A stretch of 64,000 nt of DNA from Helicobacter pylori (GTDB taxonomy: Bacteria; Campylobacterota; Campylobacteria; Campylobacterales; Helicobacteraceae), in the NCBI RefSeq assembly GCF_900120335.1, contig NZ_LT635477.1:682001-746000 (forward strand). The letters are read 5' to 3'. Below, one piece after another: positions 38,308 to 47,130 of the stretch. How positions within the stretch are numbered: the first letter of the stretch is position 1; each line of letters opens with the position of its first letter. The notes under the pieces are model-generated. The model saw only the letters and a list, made by a program, of their open reading frames with translations, was not told the DNA's origin and did no database searches. The position numbers were made by a program, and so were the translations under genes.

Positions 38308-39689
38308 TCACATCGCTTGGGAGTGTGGAATATTTTGAAAGGCAATGTCTTGCTTTCTTAAAAAATCCACAAACTAATCCACAAAATGAGCAATACATTC
38401 CAGGAGTGTTTTCGTATCAGGAAAACAAAATTTCTTTTTCTTTTGTGGTTTTAGGAGAAATTAAAGAGATCCACTCTTTGCAATACCAAACGCTCTATAT
38501 TGTGGATAACACAAAAAGATACACTCTTTACAAGCTTTATGATCGCATTGTTTTAGGTCATGCTTTAGGGTATTCTGCACCAATCACGCTCTATTATGAA
38601 TGGCTGTTTGATGATTGGATCGATCCAGAAAAAATTATGGGCGATCGTTTTAATTGCAGAACAAACTATTTAGAAAGCTTTTTTACGACCAAGAAGCATT
38701 TGCTACCTGATGCATTGTTTAAAGTAGATGAAAGTGGGTGTGAAAGTTATCATGGGGATAAAAATAAGGATTTTATTTTACAATCATTTTATATTCAAAA
38801 TGATTTTTTGTCCCAAAAATATGAAAAAGACAAGATAAAAGCAAAATCTAATTTGGTTCCTAAAAGACAGAATCGTTTATTAACTTATCAATTTGATTTG
38901 TTTTTGGAATGTGATATGATTTTTGAAACCCTTGAAGAATTAGCGCTTATTGCTGAAGCGATTAAAAATTTCTTTGTTTTGATTTATGCTCATTCTAAGT
39001 TTGACATCCAAATTGACTATATCCAATTCAAACTTTCTAATAAAAACATTACAGCAATAAGAAACACTTACAAAAAAGACAAAAAGTCCATAGAGATAGA
39101 TCCTTATGGGATTGCTATAAATTTCCAACAGATAGACACCTTCTCTGTAATACTTGAAAAATGGATTTATTTTTATATTAAAGACAATATTAAAGATAAT
39201 GGAGGTTTTCAACTTGCAAGTATTTTAGATATTATCAATAAAAAAGATCCAATTATTCACTTGTATTTGGACATGTTTGTATTGATTAGCATGATTGAAA
39301 GTTTTATTGAAAGTTTTATTGAAAGTTTTTTAAAGAAACCACAAGGAACAAAACTCTGTAAAAAACTCTCTGAATTTTTTAAAATTTCATTATCTAGGAC
39401 AAAATGCGATCAAACAAAAAATTATTTTAATGATAAATGTCAAGAAGATCTAATCCAACAGATTGTTGACTGCCGCAACAATCTAGCACACGGAGATGAT
39501 TTAAAGCTTGATACAAACAAAGCTACAGATATTAGCCATGTTTTTATGGATTTCAAGCAAATTGTCATTGAATATTTCTTTGGTAAGATAGAATTGAGCG
39601 ATTTTATTACAAACAATTTTGGTTTTCTTAACAAAGTTAAATTAAGAAACCCCCCAAAAACAGAAAAAATCGCAGAGCCAAACCGCTAA
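38304..39689 (+). CDS. ApeA-like HEPN-domain protein (candidate abortive-infection RNase)
   Basis: 461 residues from a GTG that overlaps the stop of the restriction-modification gene (GTGA). Residues 1-270 are mixed alpha/beta with SLQYQTLYIVDNTKRYTLYK and a later ETLEELALIAEAIKNFFVLIYA segment, as in the N-terminal domain of ApeA-type proteins. Residues 300-440 are helical and contain RNNLAH (391-396), the Rx4H motif of HEPN ribonucleases. Compared with its neighbours the gene is more AT-rich, has fewer G-ending codons and lacks typical H. pylori runs, so it looks foreign. HEPN proteins of this kind act in phage defence. Pairing with a Type ISP enzyme in one operon is inferred as a joint system. 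Confidence 0.65.
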   Translation: MITSLGSVEYFERQCLAFLKNPQTNPQNEQYIPGVFSYQENKISFSFVVLGEIKEIHSLQYQTLYIVDNTKRYTLYKLYDRIVLGHALGYSAPITLYYEWLFDDWIDPEKIMGDRFNCRTNYLESFFTTKKHLLPDALFKVDESGCESYHGDKNKDFILQSFYIQNDFLSQKYEKDKIKAKSNLVPKRQNRLLTYQFDLFLECDMIFETLEELALIAEAIKNFFVLIYAHSKFDIQIDYIQFKLSNKNITAIRNTYKKDKKSIEIDPYGIAINFQQIDTFSVILEKWIYFYIKDNIKDNGGFQLASILDIINKKDPIIHLYLDMFVLISMIESFIESFIESFLKKPQGTKLCKKLSEFFKISLSRTKCDQTKNYFNDKCQEDLIQQIVDCRNNLAHGDDLKLDTNKATDISHVFMDFKQIVIEYFFGKIELSDFITNNFGFLNKVKLRNPPKTEKIAEPNR

Positions 39690-39735
39690 AACCCCCTAGA
39701 AAATTTAAAATTTTAAGTTTTAGGGGTGTTTTTCT
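39688..39735 (+). terminator. Probable intrinsic terminator after the defence operon
   Basis: ACCCCCTA at 39691-39698 pairs with TAGGGGTGT at about 39721-39729, separated by an AT-rich loop that can itself fold, followed by TTTTTC. It lies directly after the TAA of the HEPN gene. Confidence 0.6.
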
Positions 39736-39810
39736 TAAGAATTTAGGTTTTTTATAGATTATTATGTTATTATTATACGAAATGTAGACTTTTAGAAGGA
39801 AAAATGTTGT

Positions 39811-40623
39811 ATGAAAAAGTTTGTAGTGTTTAAAACGCTCTGTTTATCGGTAGTGTTAGGTAATAGTCTTGTGGCAACAGAAGGTAGCACAGAAGTGCAA
39901 AAGCAATTGGAAAAGCCAAAAGACTATAAAGCAGTGAAAGGCGAGAAAAACGCTTGGTATTTGGGGATCAGCTATCAAGTCGGTCAGGCTTCACAAAGCG
40001 TTAAAAACCCCCCAAAGAGCAGTGAATTTAACTATCCTAAGTTCCCTGTGGGTAAAACCGACTATCTGGCCGTTATGCAAGGCTTAGGGCTTACTGTGGG
40101 TTATAAGCAGTTTTTCGGACAGAAGAGATGGTTTGGTGCCCGTTATTACGGCTTTATGGATTATGGGCATGCCGTGTTTGGAGCGAACGCTTTGACATCA
40201 GATAATGGTGGGGTGTGCAAACTCAATGAGCCATGTGCGACCAAAGTAGGGACTATGGGCAATCTGTCTGACATGTTCACTTATGGTGTGGGTATTGACA
40301 CTTTATACAATGTCATTAATAAAGAAGACGCGAGTTTTGGGTTCTTTTTTGGGGCTCAAATTGCGGGTAACTCTTGGGGTAATACGACAGGGGCCTTTTT
40401 GGAAACTAAAAGCCCTTATAAGCACACCTCTTATAGCCTTGATCCGGCGATTTTCCAGTTCCTTTTTAATTTAGGGATTCGCACCCATATTGGTCGGCAT
40501 CAAGAATTTGACTTTGGCGTGAAGATTCCTACTATCAATGTTTATTACTTTAACCATGGGAATTTGAGCTTCACTTACCGCCGTCAATACAGCCTTTATG
40601 TAGGGTATCGTTACAATTTCTGA
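39811..40623 (+). CDS. horF: Outer-membrane beta-barrel protein of the Hor family
   Basis: 270 residues. Signal peptide MKKFVVFKTLCLSVVLGNSLVA; mature part with NAWYLGISYQVGQASQ, the Hop/Hor N-terminal barrel motif, and a C-terminal series of alternating strands ending in YSLYVGYRYNF with terminal Phe. Two cysteines in GGVCKLNEPC form a likely loop disulfide. Length and locus between the R-M genes and aspB fit HorF of reference strains. Function is not established beyond porin-like or adhesin-like membership. Strong terminator downstream. Confidence 0.85.
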   Translation: MKKFVVFKTLCLSVVLGNSLVATEGSTEVQKQLEKPKDYKAVKGEKNAWYLGISYQVGQASQSVKNPPKSSEFNYPKFPVGKTDYLAVMQGLGLTVGYKQFFGQKRWFGARYYGFMDYGHAVFGANALTSDNGGVCKLNEPCATKVGTMGNLSDMFTYGVGIDTLYNVINKEDASFGFFFGAQIAGNSWGNTTGAFLETKSPYKHTSYSLDPAIFQFLFNLGIRTHIGRHQEFDFGVKIPTINVYYFNHGNLSFTYRRQYSLYVGYRYNF

Positions 40624-40641
40624 TTTAAAACGCTTGTTTTT

Positions 40642-40672
40642 CTCTAATTGAAGTTTTTCAATTAGAGTTTTC
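40642..40672 (+). terminator. Intrinsic terminator after the Hor-family gene
   Basis: A perfect 11-bp stem, CTCTAATTGAA with TTCAATTAGAG, with a GTTT loop and a TTTT tail. It starts 18 bases after the stop. Confidence 0.85.
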
Positions 40673-40749
40673 TCCATAGACTACCGCTTTCTTTTGAAAC
40701 ATTTTTAAAAGTTTTTTGAAAATTAGAATTAAAATCTTTTTGATCATGT

Positions 40750-40755
40750 TATGAT
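40750..40755 (+). promoter_or_regulatory. Candidate -10 box for aspB
   Basis: TATGAT, 28 bases before the aspB ATG; TAAGGATTAAGC supplies the ribosome site. Confidence 0.45.
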
Positions 40756-40782
40756 AATCCAAAAATTTAATAAGGATTAAGC

Positions 40783-41955
40783 ATGTCCTATTCTTCTAAA
40801 GTCCAATCCCTTTCAGAATCCGCAACGATCGCTATCAGCACGCTCGCTAAAGAATTAAAATCGCAAGGAAAAGATATTTTGAGTTTTTCAGCGGGTGAGC
40901 CTGATTTTGACACCCCACAAGCAATTAAAGATGCGGCTATAAAAGCCCTAAATGACGGCTTTACAAAATACACTCCAGTGGCTGGTATCCCTGAATTACT
41001 CAAAGCGATCGCTTTTAAATTGAAAAAAGAAAACAACTTGGATTATGAACCGAGTGAAATTCTAGTGAGCAATGGCGCTAAGCAAAGCTTGTTCAATGCG
41101 ATTCAAGCTTTAATAGAAGAGGGCGATGAGGTGGTTATCCCTGTGCCTTTTTGGGTAACTTACCCTGAGCTTGTGAAATACAGCGGAGGAGTGAGTCAAT
41201 TCATTCAAACCGATGAAAAAAGCCATTTTAAAATCACTCCCAAACAGCTTAAAGACGCCTTAAGCCCCAAAACAAAAATGCTCATTCTCACCACCCCATC
41301 AAACCCTACCGGCATGCTTTATAGTAAGGCGGAATTAGAGGCTTTGGGCGAAGTTTTAAAAGAGACCAAAGTTTGGGTGCTTAGCGATGAAATTTATGAA
41401 AAGCTTGTTTTTAAAGGGGAGTTTGTTTCTTGCGCGGCAGTGAGCGAAGAGATGAAAAAACGCACCATTACCATTAATGGCTTGAGCAAGTCAGTGGCGA
41501 TGACAGGTTGGCGTATGGGCTATGCGGCGAGCAAGGATAAAAAATTAGTCAAATTGATGAACAACTTGCAAAGCCAATGCACTTCCAATATCAATTCTAT
41601 CACGCAAATGGCTTCTATTGTGGCGCTTGAAGGGTTGGTGGATAAAGAAATTGAAACGATGCGTCAGGCTTTTGAAAAACGCTGTCATTTAGCCCACGAA
41701 AAAATCAATGCGATTGAAGGGCTAAACGCTTTAAAACCTGATGGGGCGTTTTATCTGTTTATTAATATTGGCAGTCTTTGTGGGGGGGATTCAATGCGAT
41801 TTTGCCATGAGTTGTTAGAAAAAGAAGGCGTGGCGTTAGTGCCTGGAAAGGCTTTTGGATTGGAAGGCTATGTCCGTTTGTCTTTTGCATGTTCAGAAGA
41901 ACAGATTGAAAAGGGGATTGAACGCATCGCTCGCTTTGTCAAATCAAAGGGGTAA
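40783..41955 (+). CDS. aspB: Aspartate aminotransferase AspB
   Basis: 390 residues, class I PLP aminotransferase. N-terminal ILSFSAGEPDFDTPQAIKDA, the PLP-lysine motif NGLSKSVAMTGWRMGYAAS (lysine at about 232), and the C-terminal arginine in YVRLSFACS. It interconverts aspartate/2-oxoglutarate and oxaloacetate/glutamate. It has its own promoter and is isolated by a terminator upstream. Confidence 0.94.
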   Translation: MSYSSKVQSLSESATIAISTLAKELKSQGKDILSFSAGEPDFDTPQAIKDAAIKALNDGFTKYTPVAGIPELLKAIAFKLKKENNLDYEPSEILVSNGAKQSLFNAIQALIEEGDEVVIPVPFWVTYPELVKYSGGVSQFIQTDEKSHFKITPKQLKDALSPKTKMLILTTPSNPTGMLYSKAELEALGEVLKETKVWVLSDEIYEKLVFKGEFVSCAAVSEEMKKRTITINGLSKSVAMTGWRMGYAASKDKKLVKLMNNLQSQCTSNINSITQMASIVALEGLVDKEIETMRQAFEKRCHLAHEKINAIEGLNALKPDGAFYLFINIGSLCGGDSMRFCHELLEKEGVALVPGKAFGLEGYVRLSFACSEEQIEKGIERIARFVKSKG

Positions 41956-42049
41956 AAAAATTGGTATTTAAAAAAAGGGGGACTTAATCTTGTTTAGGAT
42001 TTTATTTTGGGATTTTGTATTGTAGTTTAGCGGCATAGCGTGGTATAAC

Positions 42050-42089
42050 GGTTTGATTTAAAAGTTTGAAAAGTGCAGTTTTCATAACT
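42050..42089. other. difH-like chromosome dimer resolution site
   Basis: A 40-base element starting GGTTTGATTTAAAAG and ending TTTTCATAACT. Two partly inverted arms (AAGTTTGAAAA and the complement of TTTTCATAACT) flank a 6-base centre GTGCAG, as expected for a Xer target. It agrees with my memory of the H. pylori difH sequence (read from the other strand) and lies about 2.6 kb before xerH, as in known strains. It sits in a non-coding gap and occurs once here. Confidence 0.8.
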
Positions 42090-42121
42090 AAAATAGATTT
42101 ATAGATTTTAAGGAATAATAA

Positions 42122-43268
42122 ATGACAATGATATTTGATCATAACAATAATTCTGAAGAATGTCAAATGTTTTTTGACAAGATCAATAATGGCTCGCCTT
42201 TTAGGGTTATCACTTTCATTGGACCAATTCTATCGCATTTTAAAAACGTGATGAGGAGTGGCTACCTTTCTTCTGAACCAACAAAGCAAGATCGGATAAA
42301 ATCTTTCTTAATAAATAAGCGTGAATTTATAGGGTTTGTTGAAATTGTTATTGGACCTAGCGAAAGCTTGTTTTTTGTATATGAAAACGAGCCGAGTGCA
42401 AACATTTAATTTAAAAAACTACTTGTTGGTGTTAGCCAAAATGCATTGTAATCCAACAGCGATTTATTATTGCGGAAACAAGCAAGACACACAAAACACC
42501 AATACAAAAGAGATAAAATTCCTAAGTGCAAAAAGTCATGATTTTGGGAAAGAAATGGACTCTATAAGTGTTGAACTTTCAAACTCTAATACTTTTATTC
42601 AATCTCTTTTAAAATTAGGGTCTTTTTTGCATGGAAAAACTATTGAGTCTCTTAATAATCCAACAAACTATCCGCCAATTAATTTGGTAGTTACTCCAGC
42701 TTTGGCACCTTGGAAAACAACGGTGGAGATAGAGGAGCATAGAAAAAATATAACATTTGACCACTATAGGCAAAGCTCTGCACAAAACATTAAAATCAAT
42801 GAAATTGCTAATGATTTAAACAGCTCTTATAATATCAATCCTAACCTAAAGAATTATCTCAAAGACAGTAGTATCCCAAAAATTTTTCTTATGCTTTTCA
42901 TCTTTTTTTACTAGTAATGATAATAATTTGTCTGTTCATATAGGTTGCGAGTGTGTTAATATATATTTTAAATTAACAGAATTTGATCGTGATGATAAAA
43001 AATATTACAATCGTATTGTTTTTGAATTTAAATATGATTTAAATGAAGAAGACAAACAATATTTGATTGAATTTGTTCCCATAAAATACAACAATAATCT
43101 ATCTTATTTCCCAAAAGAAGAAAATCAATTTAAAAAAAAGGTTTAACACCACTAATTCTTAAAGCCTTTGAGCATAACCATATAAAAGTGAAACATAGGG
43201 AAAAAGAATTAGAAATTCTATTTTTTGAAAATAAACAAGAGCTTTATAACTCTATTAATAAACCATAA
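42122..43268 (+). pseudogene. Unknown gene, first tandem copy, with at least three frameshifts
   Basis: Pieces in successive frames: 42122-42409, then TFNLKNYLLVLAKMH to about 42900, then SNDNNLSVHIGCECVN to 43146, then TPLILKAFEHNH to a TAA at 43266. They are paralogous to the copy at 43445-44705: FFVYENEPS/TFNLKNYLL matches FFVFQNEPSKTFNLRNYLL, and SAQNIKINEIANDL matches SAQNLKINQIADDL. The N-terminal half is shorter than in copy 2, and the C-terminal 130 residues have no counterpart there. The shifts fall near 42400, in a T-rich run near 42890-42909, and in an A8 run at 43132-43139. No recognised domain. Confidence 0.75.
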
Positions 43269-43406
43269 ATGAAGCACCCCCTAGAAAAGTTAAAAGACCC
43301 TGTAGAAAATCTTTTGCTATGGATTGGGCGCTTTTTGAGGACGACTAAAATCATTTTTTCATCATTTGGGAATGGTTTTAATTCTTGTGCTAAAATCAGC
43401 CTTTAA
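43269..43406 (+). pseudogene. xerH: Truncated 5' remnant of xerH
   Basis: A 45-codon frame beginning MKHPLEKLKDPVENLLLWIG, nearly identical for 24 codons to the true XerH start (MKHPLEELKDPIENLLLWIG) at 44702. It then runs into unrelated sequence (TTKIIFSSFG...) and stops. Its position after copy 1 of the unknown gene marks the end of a duplication unit. Confidence 0.85.
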
Positions 43407-43444
43407 GGGTTTTGTTTTTACAAATAAATTAAAAGAGGTGTTGG

Positions 43445-44705
43445 ATGTTATTGAATTATGATTTTTTAGAATTTGAAAATGATGAAAAAGTTAGAGTGAT
43501 AGACGATAAGTTGTGTGTAAATATTTTAGATTTTTTTGGCATTGGCGATGAGAACGATAAGATTTTTCTTGGCGATGAAATCTCTAATATTAAGGACAAC
43601 CCTACTGAAGCTTATGCCGCTGAAGTTTATGCAATTGAGGGTGCTAAGCTTAATGGAGTGTATGAGAAAATTAGGAGCGGACTACCTTTTGGGATTATCT
43701 CAGCGTTCAGACCTTTTAAAGGAGTTTTTACAAAGGATTTTACTGATGAAGAGCAAAAAGTGCTTATAAAAGCAGCTAAAAGCGATTCTTTAACTAGGGA
43801 TTTCCTTAGAGAAAATGATGGCATTTATAGAAAACTCTGTAATTGTAAAACGTTCAATAAAGCTTTTGTGGATAAATTCACAACAGATAAGAGCAAAGCG
43901 ACAATGAAAGATTTCATGTCTACTAGCGACTATGCGCAAGAAACACAACGCCTAAAATCTTTTTTAGATGGAAAGCGTGATTTTCTTGGTTATATTCAAG
44001 CGATTGGTTATTGGAAAGAAGAGATAGAAAACGATATTTTACCTAACAAAGGAATAAGTTTTTTTGTATTTCAAAACGAGCCAAGCAAGACATTCAATTT
44101 AAGAAATTATTTGTTGTTATTGGCAAGATTGTTTGATCAAGAGGCGATCTGTTATTGTAAAAACGCCATTCATGATAAAGAAAACACTTATAAGGTAGAA
44201 TTGGTGAGTGCTTTATTTGGTGATTTTAATGAGGTGTGGGCTGAGTTCTCAGATATTACATTCTCAGTGCCTAGTCAATTACCGCAATCTCTCGCACGCT
44301 TAAAAAATAAGGTAGTTGCATTCTTTTCAAAACAGCTTGGTGGCAGTTGTGGTATGAATTTTAAGGAAATTGATAAGGTTCAAATAAAAGCGACATGCAT
44401 GCCTAATATTGTTATTGGGGCATTTGAAGACGACATAAAATTATCTATTAAGCATAGTCAGTGGCGCGGTTATCCTAAAGTTTTTGATATTGAAAAGATA
44501 GAGAGCATAGAAAGAGAAGTTATTGAAGAGAGAACAACATAAAATAGGTTCGGCACAGAACCTTAAAATCAATCAAATTGCTGATGATTTAAAACAAGGT
44601 GAGGTAGTTAGTCATAAACTTATTGCGAACGCACTTATAACGCAAAAAGCGCCCAGCAATACATCGCATGATGACGATTTAGATCAGTTTAAAACCCCTA
44701 AATGA
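43445..44705 (+). pseudogene. Unknown gene, second tandem copy, with one late frameshift
   Basis: The frame 43445-44542 gives 365 codons (MLLNYDFLEFENDEKVRVID onward) and stops after VIEERTT. The homologous tail, REQHKIGSAQNLKINQIADDL, continues in another frame to a TGA at 44705 that overlaps the xerH ATG. Two added bases in the short GA run near 44530 (GAAGAGAGAA) would fuse them into about 420 residues (VIEEREQHKIGSAQ). So it is either a recent break or a dinucleotide switch. Acidic N-terminal segment, no signal peptide, no domain I can name. Its fixed place between difH and xerH is the only clue to a role. Confidence 0.7.
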
Positions 44706-45793
44706 AACACCCCCTAGAAGAATTAAAAGACCCTATAGAAAATCTTTTGCTATGGATTGGGCGCTTTTTGCGTTACAAATGCACAAGCCTGTCTAATTCC
44801 CAAGTGAAAGATCAAAACAAGGTTTTTGAATGCTTGAACGAATTCAATCATGCATTCATCAGCTCAAGCCAATTGGAAAAAGTTTGCAAAAAAGCCCGTA
44901 ATGCCGGATTACTAGGGATCAACACCTACGCATTGCCCCTACTCAAATTTCATGAATATTTTAGCAAAGCCAGACTGATAACCGAAAGGCTTGCTTTTAA
45001 TTCGCTCAAAAGCATAGACGAAGTCATGTTGGCTGAATTTTTAAGTATTTATACCGGGGGTTTGAGTTTAGCCACCAAGAAAAATTACCGGATCGCCCTA
45101 CTAGGGCTTTTTAGCTATATAGACAAGCAAAATCAAGATGAAAATGAAAAATCTTATATCTATAATATCACGCTTAAAAACATCAGCGGAGCGAATCAAA
45201 GCGCAGGCAACAAGCTCCCTACTCATTTAAACAATGAAGAATTAGAAAAATTTTTAGAGAGTATTGATAGAATAGAGATGTCCGCTAAAGTGCGCGCACG
45301 AAACCGCCTGCTCATTAAAATCATCGTTTTTACAGGCATGCGTTCCAATGAAGCCTTACAGCTTAAAATAAAGGATTTCACTTTAGAAAATGGCTGTTAT
45401 ACGATTTTGATTAAAGGCAAGGGCGATAAATACAGAGCGGTGATGCTCAAAGCTTTCCACATTGAGAGCCTTTTGAAAGAATGGCTCACAGAAAGGGAAT
45501 TGTATCCTGTTAAAAACGATTTATTGTTTTGCAACCAAAAAGGCAGTGCTTTAACGCAAGCTTATTTGTATAAGCAAGTGGAGCGCATCATCAATTTTGC
45601 CGGACTCAGGCGGGAGAAAAATGGGGCACACATGTTAAGGCACTCTTTTGCGACCTTGCTTTATCAAAAACGCCATGATTTGATTTTAGTCCAAGAAGCT
45701 CTAGGGCATGCGAGCTTGAACACGAGCAGGATTTACACGCATTTTGACAAACAGCGTTTAAAAGAAGCGGCGAGCATTTGGGAAGAAAAATAA
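44702..45793 (+). CDS. xerH: Tyrosine recombinase XerH
   Basis: 363 residues. N-terminal SAM-like DNA-binding domain (about 60-160), then the catalytic domain: Arg in FTGMRSNEALQLK, Lys in KGKGDKYRAV, His-xx-Arg in HMLRHSFATLLY, His in LGHASLNTSRIY with nucleophile Tyr in IYTHF. XerH acts alone at difH to resolve chromosome dimers in Helicobacter, replacing XerC/XerD. The ATG overlaps the end of the preceding unknown gene. Intact. Confidence 0.95.
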   Translation: MKHPLEELKDPIENLLLWIGRFLRYKCTSLSNSQVKDQNKVFECLNEFNHAFISSSQLEKVCKKARNAGLLGINTYALPLLKFHEYFSKARLITERLAFNSLKSIDEVMLAEFLSIYTGGLSLATKKNYRIALLGLFSYIDKQNQDENEKSYIYNITLKNISGANQSAGNKLPTHLNNEELEKFLESIDRIEMSAKVRARNRLLIKIIVFTGMRSNEALQLKIKDFTLENGCYTILIKGKGDKYRAVMLKAFHIESLLKEWLTERELYPVKNDLLFCNQKGSALTQAYLYKQVERIINFAGLRREKNGAHMLRHSFATLLYQKRHDLILVQEALGHASLNTSRIYTHFDKQRLKEAASIWEEK

Positions 45794-45850
45794 AAACACC
45801 CCCCTACTCCCTTAAGAAAATCATTTTTACCATAAAACAACTAAAACCCC
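45794..45850. repeat. Partial copy of the intergenic G/C-run repeat
   Basis: ACACCCCCCTACTCCCTTAAGAAAATC after the xerH stop matches the C-rich arm of the repeat at 33278-33372 without a full G-rich arm. Confidence 0.45.
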
Positions 45851-45856
45851 CATTTT

Positions 45857-46366
45857 TTAAGAAATTAAAAAATTTTTAGCTCGCTCATTTAAAATTTTGC
45901 TTTCAAATTCTAACAGCCACTTTTTGACTTCTATGCCCCCATTATACCCCCCTAAAGCGCCATTTTTACGCACCACTCTATGACAAGGCACGATCAAAGA
46001 AATAGGGTTATTGCGGTTAGCGTTGCCAATAGCTCTGCAAGATTTAGGGTTATTAATGAGTTTTGCGATTTCATCGTAACTTTTTGTTTTACCATAAGGA
46101 ATAGTCATTAACGCAGACCAAACTTGTTTTTGAAAAAAAGTCCCTATCAAATCTAAAGGCGCATCAAATTCAAAAAGTTGTCCCAAAAAATAGCGCTCTA
46201 AGGCTTGAACGCTGAGTTTTAATGGGGCATTCATAGGGGTGTTATGAGAAAAATTGGTCGCATCAAAATCCAATCTCAATAAATGGCTCTCATTAGCGCA
46301 CAAATGCAAATACTCTAAAGGGAAACTCTTAGGGGTCTTAAAATAGTAGTGGTATAAAACCATCAA
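45857..46366 (-). CDS. ogt: Methylated-DNA--protein-cysteine methyltransferase
   Basis: 169 residues. The active-site motif is IVPCHRVVRKNGALGGYNGG, with the helix-turn-helix arginine in SCRAIGNANRNNP. It takes alkyl groups from O6-alkylguanine onto the cysteine in a suicide reaction. The start overlaps the stop of the TSUP gene, so the two are coupled. Confidence 0.93.
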   Translation of the reverse strand: MMVLYHYYFKTPKSFPLEYLHLCANESHLLRLDFDATNFSHNTPMNAPLKLSVQALERYFLGQLFEFDAPLDLIGTFFQKQVWSALMTIPYGKTKSYDEIAKLINNPKSCRAIGNANRNNPISLIVPCHRVVRKNGALGGYNGGIEVKKWLLEFESKILNERAKNFLIS

Positions 46367-47130
46367 AAAAAGATTTTGTATAAAACAATCAATAGCGACA
46401 AACCATACACCCCTAAAATCAAAGCTTTATGCATCTTTTCATTCAAAAGCCCCATGATCCATTTAATCCCAATACTCACGCCCATAACTGAGCCTAAGCC
46501 CACAATCGCCCCTGCTAAAAGCACTTCTTGATTGATGATGTGGTGATATATTAAAGAAAAAGCTCCTGAAATGGAAGAAAACAAGATGAAAAATAGCCCT
46601 AACGCCACGCATTTTTTAGAATCATACCCTAAAAAATAATGCATCAAAGGCACCATGAGCATCCCCCCACCAATCCCTAAAGTGATAGCAAAAAATCCTG
46701 TGAGCGCGCCAATTAAAACTAGTTTCAAACCTTGCAAATGGTAGCGTTTGGTATCTGTTATCAAATCTTTTTTTTTGGGTTTTAGAACAAATTGGATCAT
46801 AGAATACACGACTAAAAGCGCGAAAATAACCATTAAAATTTTACTGGAAACGATTTTTAAAATGAAACCGCTAAAACTCGCCCCTATCAGCCCTCCTGCC
46901 CCTATCAACAAGCCTAAAGAAAAATCAAGCGATTTTTTTTTGAAATTCAAAACAGAGCCAACGAACGATGAAAGAACCATTTGCAAAATGGAAATGCCGA
47001 TGGATTCTTCAAAAGAATGCCCGGTTGCGAGCATGATAGGGACAATGATCATCCCCCCACCAATGCCAAAAATCCCTGATAGAATGCCAGTAAAAAGCCC
47101 TATCGTTATGTATAACGCATAAATATCCAT
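46363..47130 (-). CDS. TSUP-family membrane permease (TauE/SafE)
   Basis: 255 residues with seven or eight hydrophobic segments and the repeated TSUP motif: GIFGIGGGMIIVPIM in the first half and ITLGIGGGMLMVPLM in the second. The family exports or imports small organic anions such as sulfite, sulfoacetate or thiosulfate; the substrate here is unknown. Two A9 tracts lie in its coding strand (T9 on plus at 46768-46776 and 46933-46941), at KKK codons. Coupled to ogt. Confidence 0.85.
   Translation of the reverse strand: MDIYALYITIGLFTGILSGIFGIGGGMIIVPIMLATGHSFEESIGISILQMVLSSFVGSVLNFKKKSLDFSLGLLIGAGGLIGASFSGFILKIVSSKILMVIFALLVVYSMIQFVLKPKKKDLITDTKRYHLQGLKLVLIGALTGFFAITLGIGGGMLMVPLMHYFLGYDSKKCVALGLFFILFSSISGAFSLIYHHIINQEVLLAGAIVGLGSVMGVSIGIKWIMGLLNEKMHKALILGVYGLSLLIVLYKIFF

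Larger units (their letters stand above)
42122..44773 (+). repeat. Diverged tandem duplication: unknown gene plus 5' end of xerH
   Basis: Unit 1 (42122 to about 43340) and unit 2 (43445 to about 44773) each hold the unknown gene followed directly by TAAATGA and the first 72 bases of xerH. The xerH starts differ at only a handful of positions, while the unknown genes have diverged more. difH lies just outside unit 1. Confidence 0.8.

Noticed and set aside
42122-43146. Three separate small genes upstream of xerH
   Set aside because: Their products align in series with the single downstream paralogue, so they are pieces of one broken gene.
46748-47122. A 124-codon frame antisense to the TSUP permease
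   Set aside because: A shadow of hydrophobic codons; Lys/Pro-rich product without a start signal.
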